Assembly (NCBI GenBank): GCA_016235815.1
Contig: JACRIM010000031.1
Span: 1-64,000, forward strand
DNA: 64,000 nucleotides
Reading direction: 5' to 3'
DNA from: Planctomycetota bacterium
Lineage (GTDB): Bacteria > Planctomycetota > Phycisphaerae > UBA1845 > UTPLA1
Shown here: positions 1-8,009 of the stretch, one piece after another
Position numbering within the stretch: position 1 is the stretch's first letter
Layout: every line of letters begins with the position of its first letter
The notes under the pieces: generated by a model
The model's database searches: none
What the model was told of the DNA's origin: nothing
What the model saw: the letters and a program-made list of their open reading frames with translations, nothing else
Translations under genes and position numbers: made by a program

Positions 1-40
1 GGGAGCCTCAAGCCTCAGGCCGAAGGTCCGCCGCGGTGGA

Positions 41-71
41 ACTCAAGACTCAAGACTCAAGCCTCAACACT
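41..71. repeat. Heptamer tandem repeat (actcaag)
   Basis: Three exact 7-bp units actcaag (41-47, 48-54, 55-61) are followed by the variant cctcaac (62-68) and a partial unit. A shorter patch of the same unit family (gcctcaa, gcctcag) is at 5-18. The same family recurs at 601-637 and inside holB at 8211-8245. Confidence 0.85.
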
Positions 72-166
72 CGCCCTTGGCGCTAGCGCCATCGCGATCA
101 CCGGACAAAAAACCCAAAATGTGCGTCAACCCACACCCCGCACTGCGAAGCAACCCCATCCTCCCC

Positions 167-198
167 TCCGTCGCTCCGTGGCTTCGTGGCTCTGCGAC
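167..198. repeat. Octamer tandem repeat (tccgtcgc/ttcgtggc), copy 1
   Basis: Four 8-bp units in a row: tccgtcgc, tccgtggc, ttcgtggc, tctgcgac. The 18 bp before it (149-166) nearly match those before the longer tract at 730-788. Confidence 0.8.
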
Positions 199-600
199 TC
201 AATCCCACCTAATCCCATGTCTTTTTACCCGGCCCCCAGCCCCCTGACCCCTAACAATACGCGAACAAATGTCAAACTGGAGAATCTGTATAGCCTGCAA
301 CAAATCAAAAGACCAACTGCCGCAATTGATAACCCACGTTGCGAAGCAACAGGTTCACTCACTCGACCCCTGGGCCCCTGGTCCCCCGATCCCCAATAAT
401 GAATTTGTTACAAATCCCCAACCCGCATTTCCAACGCAGGACCGAACATCCCGCTGAAACAGCGAGCAAGATTGATAGGTGTCGTTGGGAAAAAGACGAG
501 CAGCCAACAGGTGCGCCCATGCCTCAATCAGATCATTCCACGCCGACCGCGCAGAAGCGCATTCATCTGCGCCAATCCGCGCGATCTGCGTTTCCGATTC

Positions 601-637
601 CTCAAGCCTCACCCCTCAAGACTCAGGTCTCAGGACT
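601..637. repeat. Heptamer tandem repeat (gactcag/gtctcag)
   Basis: Degenerate 7-bp units of the (g/c)(a/c/t)ctca(a/g) pattern. The 14-mer cctcaagactcagg inside it is identical to one inside the holB coding sequence at 8212-8225. Confidence 0.8.
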
Positions 638-729
638 TTTCTTGCGTCCTTTTGCGGGCTTTTGCACTATTTTGCGGTGCTACTTTTTTTCACGCAAACC
701 CATCGTCGCAAAGCAACCCCACCCTCCCC

Positions 730-788
730 TCCGTCGCTTCGTGGCTCCGTCGCTTCGTCGCTTCGTGGCTTCGTGGCTCCGTCGCTCC
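730..788. repeat. Octamer tandem repeat (tccgtcgc/ttcgtggc), copy 2
   Basis: Seven consecutive 8-bp units alternating tccgtcgc, ttcgtggc and ttcgtcgc, plus a partial unit. Variation is confined to one or two positions per unit, which suggests expansion by slippage or repeated duplication. Confidence 0.85.
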
Positions 789-817
789 TACTATAAACCC
801 TCGGCCCCAGCCCCCAC

Positions 818-865
818 GTTTCGACGTTTCGACTTTTCGACTTTTCGACTTTCCGACGTTTCGAC
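818..865. repeat. Octamer tandem repeat (gtttcgac/ttttcgac)
   Basis: Six consecutive 8-bp units: gtttcgac, gtttcgac, ttttcgac, ttttcgac, tttccgac, gtttcgac. It ends 81 bp before the start codon of the pseudopilin gene at 947. Confidence 0.85.
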
Positions 866-946
866 CTGCACAAACCCAATCTGCGGTTACACTTCAGGAT
901 TTGTTTCCCGCGTGACTGTGGCCCATTGCGACCGATTCAATAAAAC

Positions 947-1897
947 ATGACCACCACATCCAAGCACCACCGCCCCGCCTTCACCCTCATCGAACTCCTC
1001 GTCGTCATTGCCATCATCGCGACACTGCTGGCCGTGCTGCTCCCCGCCCTCTCCGGTGCCCGGGCACAGGGCCAGTCCGTCAAATGCAAGTCCAACCTCC
1101 GCTACGTCGGCGTCGGCCTCATCATGTACTCCGACGTCAATGAAGGGTATGCCATCCCCTCCTACAACCTGCCCGCCCTCGGGCCGACCAATGTCACCGG
1201 CGGTCCCAACCAGCCGCTCGACGGCTGGGGACCGATTATGGACCGGGATAAGTTCGTCCCCGCAAACGAGAAGGACACCAACACCATCTTCTGCTGCCCC
1301 AGCACCGTGAACATCGAAGGCATGAAGGACGGCCAGACCGGCACGAACCCGCTCAAACCCCGCGGCTGGACCGATTGGCCGCTGGTCTTCAACTCTGTCG
1401 GCGGCGACAGCGTCACCAAGCGCGCCACCACCATCCCGCAATGGGGCTTCGACAAGATCATTCGCGTCAGCTACTGGCTCAACGCCTACAACCCCATCGG
1501 CGCCGCGCCGGCCAGCATCGAAGCCAACGACCTGCACTACACCGCCTCGATCGGATTCGGCCCGGATGCCGCGGGCAAGTACATCGAGCTGCGCCGCCTT
1601 CGCAACCCCAAGCCCGCCGAGTTCATCGTCGCCTCCGACGGCATCTACGTCGGCCGCCACGCCGTCACCCGCCTCGGCGATGCCAACAGCCGCATCGGAT
1701 ATCGCCACCCCATCGGCGGCAGGCTTGAGTTCGGCGCGAACAGCGTCTTCGCCGACAGCCACGTGGAAGCGATTCGCGGGGATAAGTTCCCCCGCGCCCT
1801 GGCCGCCGGTGATTCGCCGCAACTTGTCGCCGAGAAGCGCGCGGAAAACCTCCGCGGCCCGACGATCTACGCCGATCCGAGAAAAGCGTTTCCATGA
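947..1897 (+). CDS. Type II secretion/type IV pilus-like pseudopilin, DUF1559-type
   Basis: A 316-aa secreted structural protein of the prepilin class. The N-terminus has the class III signal: a short basic lead, then TFTLIELLVVIAII, which is the prepilin peptidase cleavage and methylation site (F/TLIEL) followed by the hydrophobic assembly helix. The rest is a globular domain of the kind found in the large planctomycete family of H-X9-DG pseudopilins; near the C-terminus VFADSHVEAIRGDKF resembles that motif with S in place of G. The gene stands alone: upstream is repeat-rich DNA and downstream a convergent gene ends 19 bp away. Such proteins are abundant in planctomycetes and their individual roles are mostly unknown, so I give no specific function. 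Confidence 0.88.
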   Translation: MTTTSKHHRPAFTLIELLVVIAIIATLLAVLLPALSGARAQGQSVKCKSNLRYVGVGLIMYSDVNEGYAIPSYNLPALGPTNVTGGPNQPLDGWGPIMDRDKFVPANEKDTNTIFCCPSTVNIEGMKDGQTGTNPLKPRGWTDWPLVFNSVGGDSVTKRATTIPQWGFDKIIRVSYWLNAYNPIGAAPASIEANDLHYTASIGFGPDAAGKYIELRRLRNPKPAEFIVASDGIYVGRHAVTRLGDANSRIGYRHPIGGRLEFGANSVFADSHVEAIRGDKFPRALAAGDSPQLVAEKRAENLRGPTIYADPRKAFP

Positions 1898-1915
1898 TTT
1901 GAGTTTGAGTAGGGC

Positions 1916-3994
1916 TTAACCGTTCGCCAAGTACGACGCGACGAACCCCGCGATATCCGATCCGTTCGCCAAGGAATCGACATTGATGTCCGACCGGGCC
2001 ACATGCTGCGCGTTCACGTCCAGCCCGAGCAGCACGTCCACGAAGTTCGACACATCGAGCGTGTCGATGTCGCCGTCGATGTCCAGATCCCCCGGCGGCG
2101 TCTTGATGAGTGTGAAGTGATCCGACGTCACGGAGTCGCGCCGAATGTTCGCCAGCGACAACACATTCCCCTCGATCGTCACCACGCACGATCCATAGTC
2201 CAATTCCGAGAAGTACATCAGCGGATGATCGGCCGTGCCGCTGATCGCCGCTCCGCCGTGTCCGGCAACGATGTAGACGGCGCCCTCATGGCTGGTTTGC
2301 CCGAGCGACTTCAGATAGGCCCCGGTTCCATCGGTTCGCCCATCGCCGGCATCAACGATGTGCCCGGCCGCGGTGGTCGGCGTGTCATAGGCGCCATCCA
2401 CAAGATACGACCGCTCGTAGATGTGCGAGTGCCCGCCCAGCACCAAATCCACTCCGCCCGCCTCGAGGATCGGCAGCGCGTTCTCGCGCATGTCCTTCAG
2501 TCGTCCGCTCGAATCCAGTGGATCGTCGGAATCATGCGACCCATGCGAATACGGCGGATGATGCCAATAGGCGATCACCCAGTTCTGCGTCGTCATGGCG
2601 AGATCATTCGCCAGCCACGTCAACATCGCCGACCCCGGCGTGCGCGGCGAATCGTGGGAATCGAGACAGATGAAATGCGCGTTCGCGTAGTCGAACGAGT
2701 AGTAGGCCTCGGTGTTCGAGGCAAGACCACCCGCCTCGGCGACCATGGGCATGACAAACGCGGTGTAATACGGGCCGGTTTGGGTCTGCGAATCCGACAA
2801 CGTCCCCTCGTGATTACCGAGCGTCGGCCAGCAGACCGTGTGCCGAAGAATGCCCTGATACACGCCGAAGTGGTAATTGTTGAATTCAGTATTCGTCCCG
2901 CTGTTGTAGGCGATGTCGCCCATGTGCAGCCAGAAATCGGGCGGGTCGGCCGCCGTCACGGCCAGCATGGCATTGCGCACCTGGGTCTGCTCGACGCTTC
3001 CGTTGCCGCAGTCGCCGACCATCCAAAACGAGAACTGCCCACGGCTTCCCGGCGTCGGCGATGTCGCCAGGTAGTGGTTCGCGTCGCCACCCGCGAGCAC
3101 CTGCCCGGTGAGGCCGACGTCGTAGTAGTACGTGGTGGCGGGCGACAATCCGCTCAGCGTGACGTAATGGTCAATCCGAAGTGTTGGATCGCTCACCGTC
3201 GATGTGAGCGAACCCGGCGCAGCGCCGAAGTGCACGACGCTGTCCGTGGCCATGTTCGTCCGCCAGCAAATTGTCATCGACGTCGGCGTGCCGAGCTGCA
3301 GATAAGGCGCACGCACCAGCGACGGCGGAACCGCGGCGCCGTAGTTGACGGTGAGCTTCGGCCGATTCGTAATCGCGGCATACTCGCTCGACCGGATTTG
3401 AACTCCGTCAGTGCCAGTGGAGAGGATGATCCACCCCTTGTTCAAAGCCGGATCGGAACTCCAGAGGACGAGACTCGGCGTGACGTCGATGTTGTAGGTC
3501 GTGAGCGAGGAGCCCGTTGCGGAATTGACATAGGTGCCATAATCGGCGGCGTCGACGCCCGGTGTGCCGCCGAGTGTGGCCCAAGTGGTGGCGCCGCTCC
3601 AGTTCGACGCGGCCTCATAGATTACTCCGACCGTTCCAGTATTAAAGACGGTGTACGTCAGCGTCGCGGACGTGATTTGAGAGCCTACGGGGACTTGCCC
3701 CACACCGCCGCCGAAGATGGAGTCAAAGCGGATAAGCCCTGCATTCACCTGGTTCGTTCCAGGGGGATCATCTCCGTCCCATTCGACGGACGCCGACGCG
3801 CCATTCGCCGTCGCCGGCGCAGCCTGTTGAATAAAGTTGTCCACCGTTCCGGAGTAGCCCGAGACGCCGTTCTGAAAGGTGACGAGCACGGCGCGAGCGG
3901 TCGAGGCGCACGCAAACGTACACGCAAGAATCGCGGCGATAAAGTGCCCGGCAGGCGTCGCGCAAACCGTCTTCCATGAACATTGCCGGATCAT
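1916..3994 (-). CDS. Secreted purple-acid-phosphatase-like metallophosphoesterase with dockerin-like tail
   Basis: A 692-aa exported phosphoesterase. Domains in order: signal peptide (residues 1-36); a DNRLRE/CBM96-like beta domain (about 36-215); a fibronectin/purple acid phosphatase N-like domain beginning VRAPYLQLGTPTSM; and a calcineurin-type catalytic domain with the ordered metal motifs GDCGNGS, GDIAYNSG, GNHEG, HHPPYSHG and GHSHIYER. The C-terminal ~60 residues carry two Ca-binding-type loops (DLDIDGDIDTLDV and DINVDSLANGSD), a dockerin-like module common in planctomycete exoproteins. Its start overlaps the stop of the upstream TPR gene by 4 nt (ATGA), indicating translational coupling. 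The substrate cannot be read from sequence; phosphomonoester or phosphodiester scavenging is plausible. Confidence 0.88.
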   Translation of the reverse strand: MIRQCSWKTVCATPAGHFIAAILACTFACASTARAVLVTFQNGVSGYSGTVDNFIQQAAPATANGASASVEWDGDDPPGTNQVNAGLIRFDSIFGGGVGQVPVGSQITSATLTYTVFNTGTVGVIYEAASNWSGATTWATLGGTPGVDAADYGTYVNSATGSSLTTYNIDVTPSLVLWSSDPALNKGWIILSTGTDGVQIRSSEYAAITNRPKLTVNYGAAVPPSLVRAPYLQLGTPTSMTICWRTNMATDSVVHFGAAPGSLTSTVSDPTLRIDHYVTLSGLSPATTYYYDVGLTGQVLAGGDANHYLATSPTPGSRGQFSFWMVGDCGNGSVEQTQVRNAMLAVTAADPPDFWLHMGDIAYNSGTNTEFNNYHFGVYQGILRHTVCWPTLGNHEGTLSDSQTQTGPYYTAFVMPMVAEAGGLASNTEAYYSFDYANAHFICLDSHDSPRTPGSAMLTWLANDLAMTTQNWVIAYWHHPPYSHGSHDSDDPLDSSGRLKDMRENALPILEAGGVDLVLGGHSHIYERSYLVDGAYDTPTTAAGHIVDAGDGRTDGTGAYLKSLGQTSHEGAVYIVAGHGGAAISGTADHPLMYFSELDYGSCVVTIEGNVLSLANIRRDSVTSDHFTLIKTPPGDLDIDGDIDTLDVSNFVDVLLGLDVNAQHVARSDINVDSLANGSDIAGFVASYLANG

Positions 3995-4986
3995 CGCGAC
4001 TCCTTCGGCGCACCGACTGCAACCGGTTTGTTGCCTGCTACACGCTTTTCAATCGTCGCAAGCAGCTCCCGGGCTTCGTCCAACTGCGGCGCCATGTCAC
4101 GCACGGCCTGCAAATCCCGGCGGGCATCCTCATCCTTCTTCATCGCCGCCAGAACGCGAGCACGGGCCATGAGATTCAAGGCCGTACGCTTCGCCAGAAC
4201 CATGCGCTCGGCCTCCTGCATCGCCGATTTCAAATCAGCCCCGGCGGCCGCCTCGTTACCCGCCGCGGTGTGAACCTCCGCCCGGCGCAGATACCAATCC
4301 GTCTTCACGGGCGCGGTCGCCAACGCGTCGTCAATAAGTTGAATCGCCGCCGCGTAGCGCCCTCGCGCCGTCTCGACCCGGATGAGCGGCAGTTGCAACA
4401 CCAGCGAGCGCGGCATTCGATCCAGACCCTGACGGTAACCCGTGGCGGCCTCATCGAGGCGGCCCGCTTGCTCGTGCAGCTTGCCGCGTTCGAGGAATGC
4501 ATCGAGATCGTTTGACGTGGTCAGGGCTTTGCTGAAATCATCGACGGCCTCGTTCATCCGCCCGGCATGGGCGCGAATCCGCGCCCGCTCGATCCAGGCG
4601 CGCTCGTCCTCGCCACCGTCGGCGATGTATCGAGTGAGTTCCGCCTCGGCTTCTGTCGCGCGATTGAGTTGGGATAGAACCAATCCCCGCTGCAACCGGA
4701 CAAGGCGACTCCGCGGATCGATCTGCCGCGCGGCATCGAGGTCGCTCACGGCATCGGCCGCGCGGCCGGCTTCGGCGTTGCAATGGGCGCGCTGGAGGAG
4801 CAGGTCGATTCGCTTCGGTTCTTTCGCAAGTTGCTGAGTAAGCCGGTCGATCTCGACGGCAGGCTCCGGATGGGCCGATGCAGCCGGCGTCGTGCTGATC
4901 ACGACGACCCATGCCGTTGTTGCGACAAGCGCGTAATTGCAACTGGTAACCCGGCATCGGAACATAGCGGCTCCACCCACCACCAT
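3991..4986 (-). CDS. Secreted or periplasmic TPR-repeat protein
   Basis: A 331-aa tetratricopeptide-repeat protein. A hydrophobic N-terminal stretch ending near PAASAHP looks like a signal peptide or anchor. About six degenerate TPR helical pairs follow (for example LLLQRAHCNAEAGRAADAV, AWIERARIRAHAGRMNEAV and DAFLERGKLHEQAGRLDEA). TPR arrays mediate protein-protein contacts; no catalytic motif is seen. It is first in a two-gene operon with the metallophosphoesterase, overlapping it by 4 nt, so it may help assemble or localise that enzyme, but this is inference. The start could also be the ATG a few codons downstream (MFRCRV). Confidence 0.8.
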   Translation of the reverse strand: MVVGGAAMFRCRVTSCNYALVATTAWVVVISTTPAASAHPEPAVEIDRLTQQLAKEPKRIDLLLQRAHCNAEAGRAADAVSDLDAARQIDPRSRLVRLQRGLVLSQLNRATEAEAELTRYIADGGEDERAWIERARIRAHAGRMNEAVDDFSKALTTSNDLDAFLERGKLHEQAGRLDEAATGYRQGLDRMPRSLVLQLPLIRVETARGRYAAAIQLIDDALATAPVKTDWYLRRAEVHTAAGNEAAAGADLKSAMQEAERMVLAKRTALNLMARARVLAAMKKDEDARRDLQAVRDMAPQLDEARELLATIEKRVAGNKPVAVGAPKESR

Positions 4987-5010
4987 CGTACCGAATTCAA
5001 GGGTTAAGAA

Positions 5011-5754
5011 TCAACTGCGAGACCCATGTCGTCCGACAAAAGCGGCGTAATCCTCCGGAGTGTCGATTCCAATGGCCGCGCGCGGGATGACGCCGACGAC
5101 CAATGGGTAGCCGTGTTCCAGCACACGGAGCTGCTCAAGCTTCTCCGTCTTCTCCAACTGTGTCGGTGGAAGCGTCGCGAGCTTCATCAGAAAGTCGCGC
5201 CGGTAGGCGTAGATTCCCAGGTGCAGCAGCCAATTCGACGGCGTCTCGACACGTCCGCCCGCATCACGATGGAATGGAATGAGCGCACGCGAGAAGTACA
5301 TCGCCCGACCGCGCTGATCGATGACAACCTTCACTACGTTTGGATCGGCGGGATTCGAGTTCGTCGCGAACGGGCACGCCAGCGTGCCGATGGGGGCATC
5401 CACATTGGCGGCCATCAGTTGCACAAGCTGATCGATGCTGGTCGGTTCCAATTCCGGCTCATCGCCCTGCACGTTCACAATCACATCAGCATCCGTACCT
5501 GCCGCGACCTCGGCTACGCGATCCGTCCCGCTGGGATGGTCGGCGCGGGTCATGGCCGCTTCGCCGCCGAAGGATTTCACCGCGTCGTAGATGCGTTGAT
5601 CGTCCGTCGCAACGACGACGCGCGATAGTGTCGCGGCCTTCGTCGCCTGTTCGTAGACGTGTTGGATCAGGAATTTGCCGGTTTCGCGAAGCAGGGGCTT
5701 GCCCGGCAGTCGCACGGAGGCATAGCGCGCCGGAATGACGGCGATGGCTTTCAT
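5011..5754 (-). CDS. kdsB: 3-deoxy-manno-octulosonate cytidylyltransferase (CMP-Kdo synthetase)
   Basis: Activates Kdo with CTP to CMP-Kdo for lipopolysaccharide inner-core synthesis in the cytoplasm. The 247-aa length fits the family. Diagnostic motifs are visible: the nucleotide-binding N-terminus AVIPARYASVRLPGKPL, the metal/CTP site VNVQGDEPELE, and FSRALIPFHRD. I start at the internal ATG giving MKAIAVIPAR, because KdsB proteins begin right at this strand; the frame extends 12 codons further upstream (to 5790) without conserved sequence. It shows that this organism makes Kdo and so probably has an LPS-type outer membrane. The nearest upstream gene on the same strand is the universal stress protein, about 57 bp away. 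Confidence 0.93.
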   Translation of the reverse strand: MKAIAVIPARYASVRLPGKPLLRETGKFLIQHVYEQATKAATLSRVVVATDDQRIYDAVKSFGGEAAMTRADHPSGTDRVAEVAAGTDADVIVNVQGDEPELEPTSIDQLVQLMAANVDAPIGTLACPFATNSNPADPNVVKVVIDQRGRAMYFSRALIPFHRDAGGRVETPSNWLLHLGIYAYRRDFLMKLATLPPTQLEKTEKLEQLRVLEHGYPLVVGVIPRAAIGIDTPEDYAAFVGRHGSRS

Positions 5755-5810
5755 AAAGCTAAGGCTATTCCCCTCGCCGTTTTGCGTCAAAGACGGGGCG
5801 AGCCACGGAA

Positions 5811-6281
5811 CTACGGCATCACGAATTCGTGAGCCGGCGAACGAATCGTCAGCACCGGGCAGGTCGCCTTGCGAACCACGCGCTCCGTCACCGATCCGAG
5901 GATCGCGTGACGAAGTCCGCTTCGTCCGTGTGTGCCCATGACGATCATGTCTATCTTTTCTTCGCGGGCGTAGCGGATGATCTCCATAAAGGGTCGTCCA
6001 ACGAGAACGGACTTCGTGACCGGAGACTTCACGTCGGCCAACTTCGATGCAACAAATTTCTCCATTTCCTTTTGCGACAGCGTGAGAATTTCATCCGGCG
6101 GCGGACCGACCGGCAGCGCACCCGGTCCCATGGCCATCCAATACTGATACGCTTCGTCAACGATGTGGAGAACGTGAATCTCGGCCTTGCACAAATCCGC
6201 GAACGAAATGGCATACGTCAGGGCGTGACTTGAGTAATCCGAGAAATCGGTGGGGAACAGAATCTTTCTTACCTGCACCAT
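5811..6281 (-). CDS. Universal stress protein (UspA family)
   Basis: A single-domain 156-aa UspA protein. It begins VQVRKILFPTDFSDYSSHAL, the typical first strand and Asp of the fold, and near the end has VMGTHGRSGL followed by GSVTERVV, matching the G-2x-G-9x-G(S/T) nucleotide-binding signature, so it probably binds ATP. The chosen ATG at 6281 has a GAGG Shine-Dalgarno-like element just upstream; a longer frame to 6323 adds only non-conserved residues. It is divergent from lipA; a shared control region lies between them. The role would be in cytoplasmic stress tolerance; the specific signal is unknown. Confidence 0.9.
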   Translation of the reverse strand: MVQVRKILFPTDFSDYSSHALTYAISFADLCKAEIHVLHIVDEAYQYWMAMGPGALPVGPPPDEILTLSQKEMEKFVASKLADVKSPVTKSVLVGRPFMEIIRYAREEKIDMIVMGTHGRSGLRHAILGSVTERVVRKATCPVLTIRSPAHEFVMP

Positions 6282-6322
6282 GGCACACCTCACAACCCTC
6301 TTCCCACCAGAAGCATAGCGCA

Positions 6323-6351
6323 TTCGACGGCCCTCGGAAACCAGCTATAAT
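6323..6351 (+). promoter_or_regulatory. Putative promoter of lipA
   Basis: A perfect -10 hexamer TATAAT at 6346-6351 sits 49 bp before the lipA ATG. The hexamer 17 bp upstream (6323-6328, TTCGAC) is a poor -35, so the promoter rests mainly on the -10 box. Confidence 0.45.
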
Positions 6352-6399
6352 GCGTGCGTTCATCGACCCCCGGAATCACAAACGCCCGACTCGTCGCCC

Positions 6400-7308
6400 A
6401 TGCAACTGACCATTCTCGAATCCACATCCGCAGTTCGCGAGCGACGGCTCCCGTCGTGGCTCAAACGGCCGCTCCCAACCGGCGATGTGTTGTTGAATAC
6501 GCGGGCCATTGTCGAGCGAAGCGGCGTCGCGACGGTCTGCGAAGAGGCCCGCTGCCCGAACCTGAGCGAATGCTGGTCGCACAAACATGCCACGTTCATG
6601 ATTCTCGGCGACCGTTGCACTCGGCGCTGCCACTTCTGCGCGGTATCGACCGCGCGGCCCGAACCGGTCAAGCCGGATGAGCCGCGGCGCCTGGCCGAAG
6701 CAGTGGCCGAACTTGGTTTGCGGCATGTCGTCATTACGGCCGTGGCCCGTGACGATCTGCCGGATGAAGGGGCGGGCCATTTTGCCGAATGCGTGCGCGA
6801 GGTGCGTCGCCATTCGCCCGAGTGCGCGATCGAAGTGTTGCCGGCCGACTTTCACGCCCGCGATGAACTGCTCGCCATGCTGTGCGACGCCAACCCCGAC
6901 ATTTACAACCACAATCAGGAGACGGTCGAACGGCTCTCACCGGCCATCCGCCCGCAGGCAAAATATCGCCGAACGCTGGATGTGCTTTGCAAGGTGAAGA
7001 ACCTGCTTCCCGAGGTCTATACCAAGAGCGGCCTCATGGTTGGCCTTGGCGAGACGCGCGACGAATTGCGCCAGACGATGCAGGACCTTCGCGATGTGAA
7101 CGTCGACATCCTCACGGTCGGGCAATACCTCCGCCCGAGCGAGGATCATGCACCGGTCGCGCGGTATCTGCCGCCTGCGGAATTCGACGAGATCGGTGCC
7201 GAGGCGCGGGCGATGGGCTTCCTTTCCGTCGCGTCGGGCCCATTCGTCCGCTCAAGCTATAACGCGGCCGATGTCTATCAGGCCATTCACCAGCGTCGGG
7301 GGCGCTAA
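6400..7308 (+). CDS. lipA: Lipoyl synthase
   Basis: Radical SAM enzyme that inserts two sulfurs into protein-bound octanoyl groups to make lipoyl cofactors for 2-oxoacid dehydrogenases and the glycine cleavage system. At 302 aa it has the usual length. Both cluster motifs are intact: the auxiliary 4Fe-4S site CEEARCPNLSECW (C-x4-C-x5-C) and the radical SAM triad CTRRCHFCAV (C-x3-C-x2-C). The C-terminal GPFVRSSYNA contains the conserved R-S-S-Y tail whose Ser ligates the auxiliary cluster. It heads a run of same-strand genes, with tmk starting 2 bp after the stop and holB overlapping tmk, so they are probably co-transcribed. lipB is not in the window. Confidence 0.96.
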   Translation: MQLTILESTSAVRERRLPSWLKRPLPTGDVLLNTRAIVERSGVATVCEEARCPNLSECWSHKHATFMILGDRCTRRCHFCAVSTARPEPVKPDEPRRLAEAVAELGLRHVVITAVARDDLPDEGAGHFAECVREVRRHSPECAIEVLPADFHARDELLAMLCDANPDIYNHNQETVERLSPAIRPQAKYRRTLDVLCKVKNLLPEVYTKSGLMVGLGETRDELRQTMQDLRDVNVDILTVGQYLRPSEDHAPVARYLPPAEFDEIGAEARAMGFLSVASGPFVRSSYNAADVYQAIHQRRGR

Positions 7309-7310
7309 AC

Positions 7311-8009
7311 GTGTCCACACCAACCCTCGAACGGATTCGCGGCAAGTTTCTCGTGTTCGACGGAGTCGACGGGGCGGGCAAAGGCTCGCAACTTCAATTG
7401 CTTGGGGAGGCGCTCACCGCCGCGGGCATTCCGTGGGTGCAAGCCAAAGACCCGGGCGGCACCGAGATCGGTGACCGCATTCGCCACGTTCTGCTCGACT
7501 ACGACCTGTCGAAAATGGATGTGCGATGCGAGGCCCTGCTCTTCATGGCGTCTCGCGCTCAACTCGTACACGACGTGATCGATCCGGCACTGGCTTCGGG
7601 AAAGACCGTCTTGTGCGACCGGTTCGTGTCGGCAACGTGCGCCTATCAAGGCGCGGCCGGCTATGACCCCACGCGCGTCATCGAGTTGGCACGATTCGCC
7701 ATCAACACGACGTGGCCGCATTTGACACTTATCTTCGATGTCGCGGCGGAGGAGGGGTTGGAGCGCACAGGCCGCAGGCCGAAATCGAAAAAGAAGAATG
7801 GCGACGTACACGGCCAGGTGCGGCTTTTCCACGACACACACCCCGACGCGATGGAGCATCGGCCGCTCGATTTTCACCAGAAGGTGCGGAACATGTTTCT
7901 CGATCTGCCCGCGATTTATCCGGCGCCGATCGCGATCATCAACGGTGCGGGTGACGTCGATGATGTGCGCAAGAAAATGATGGAGGCGATCGATCGTGCC
8001 GCTCTCTGA
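7311..8009 (+). CDS. tmk: Thymidylate kinase
   Basis: Phosphorylates dTMP to dTDP for DNA synthesis. The 232-aa protein starts with GTG, 2 bp after lipA. The Walker A motif is FDGVDGAGKGSQ, with Lys preceding Gly-Ser rather than the commoner GKTTQ or GKST. The dTMP-binding DRFVSATCAYQG and the DR(Y/F) motif are present; AKDPGGTEIGDRIR is the TMK P-loop partner region. A lid-like segment rich in Lys and Arg (RTGRRPKSKKKNG) follows. The 3' end overlaps holB by 14 nt, so expression of the two DNA-synthesis genes is coupled. The protein is slightly longer than the usual ~210 aa. Confidence 0.92.
   Translation: MSTPTLERIRGKFLVFDGVDGAGKGSQLQLLGEALTAAGIPWVQAKDPGGTEIGDRIRHVLLDYDLSKMDVRCEALLFMASRAQLVHDVIDPALASGKTVLCDRFVSATCAYQGAAGYDPTRVIELARFAINTTWPHLTLIFDVAAEEGLERTGRRPKSKKKNGDVHGQVRLFHDTHPDAMEHRPLDFHQKVRNMFLDLPAIYPAPIAIINGAGDVDDVRKKMMEAIDRAAL

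Larger units (their letters stand above)
1..946. repeat. Gene-free repeat-rich intergenic region
   Basis: No reading frame here looks like a protein; the open frames translate short tandem repeats. The region is a mosaic of 7-bp units (actcaag type, about 5-18, 41-71 and 601-637) and 8-bp units (tccgtcgc/ttcgtggc type, 167-198 and 730-788; gtttcgac/ttttcgac type, 818-865). Two octamer tracts are preceded by nearly the same 18-bp lead-in (149-166 and 712-729), so they are longer direct repeats. A small hairpin, gttgcgaagcaac, lies near 340-352. The 3' end must hold the leader of the pseudopilin gene starting at 947, but no convincing promoter was found. A related repeat-rich tract lies at 26700-27110. 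Confidence 0.75.

Noticed and set aside
339-950. Overlapping open frames in the first kilobase
   Set aside because: They translate the 7- and 8-bp tandem repeats into low-complexity residues (for example repeated SVAS/SLRG-type strings) and have no start signals or family resemblance.
2003-3979. Long open frame (658 codons) antisense to the metallophosphoesterase gene
   Set aside because: It is the reverse-strand shadow of a strong coding gene with GC-rich third positions; its translation is Arg/His-rich and matches no family.
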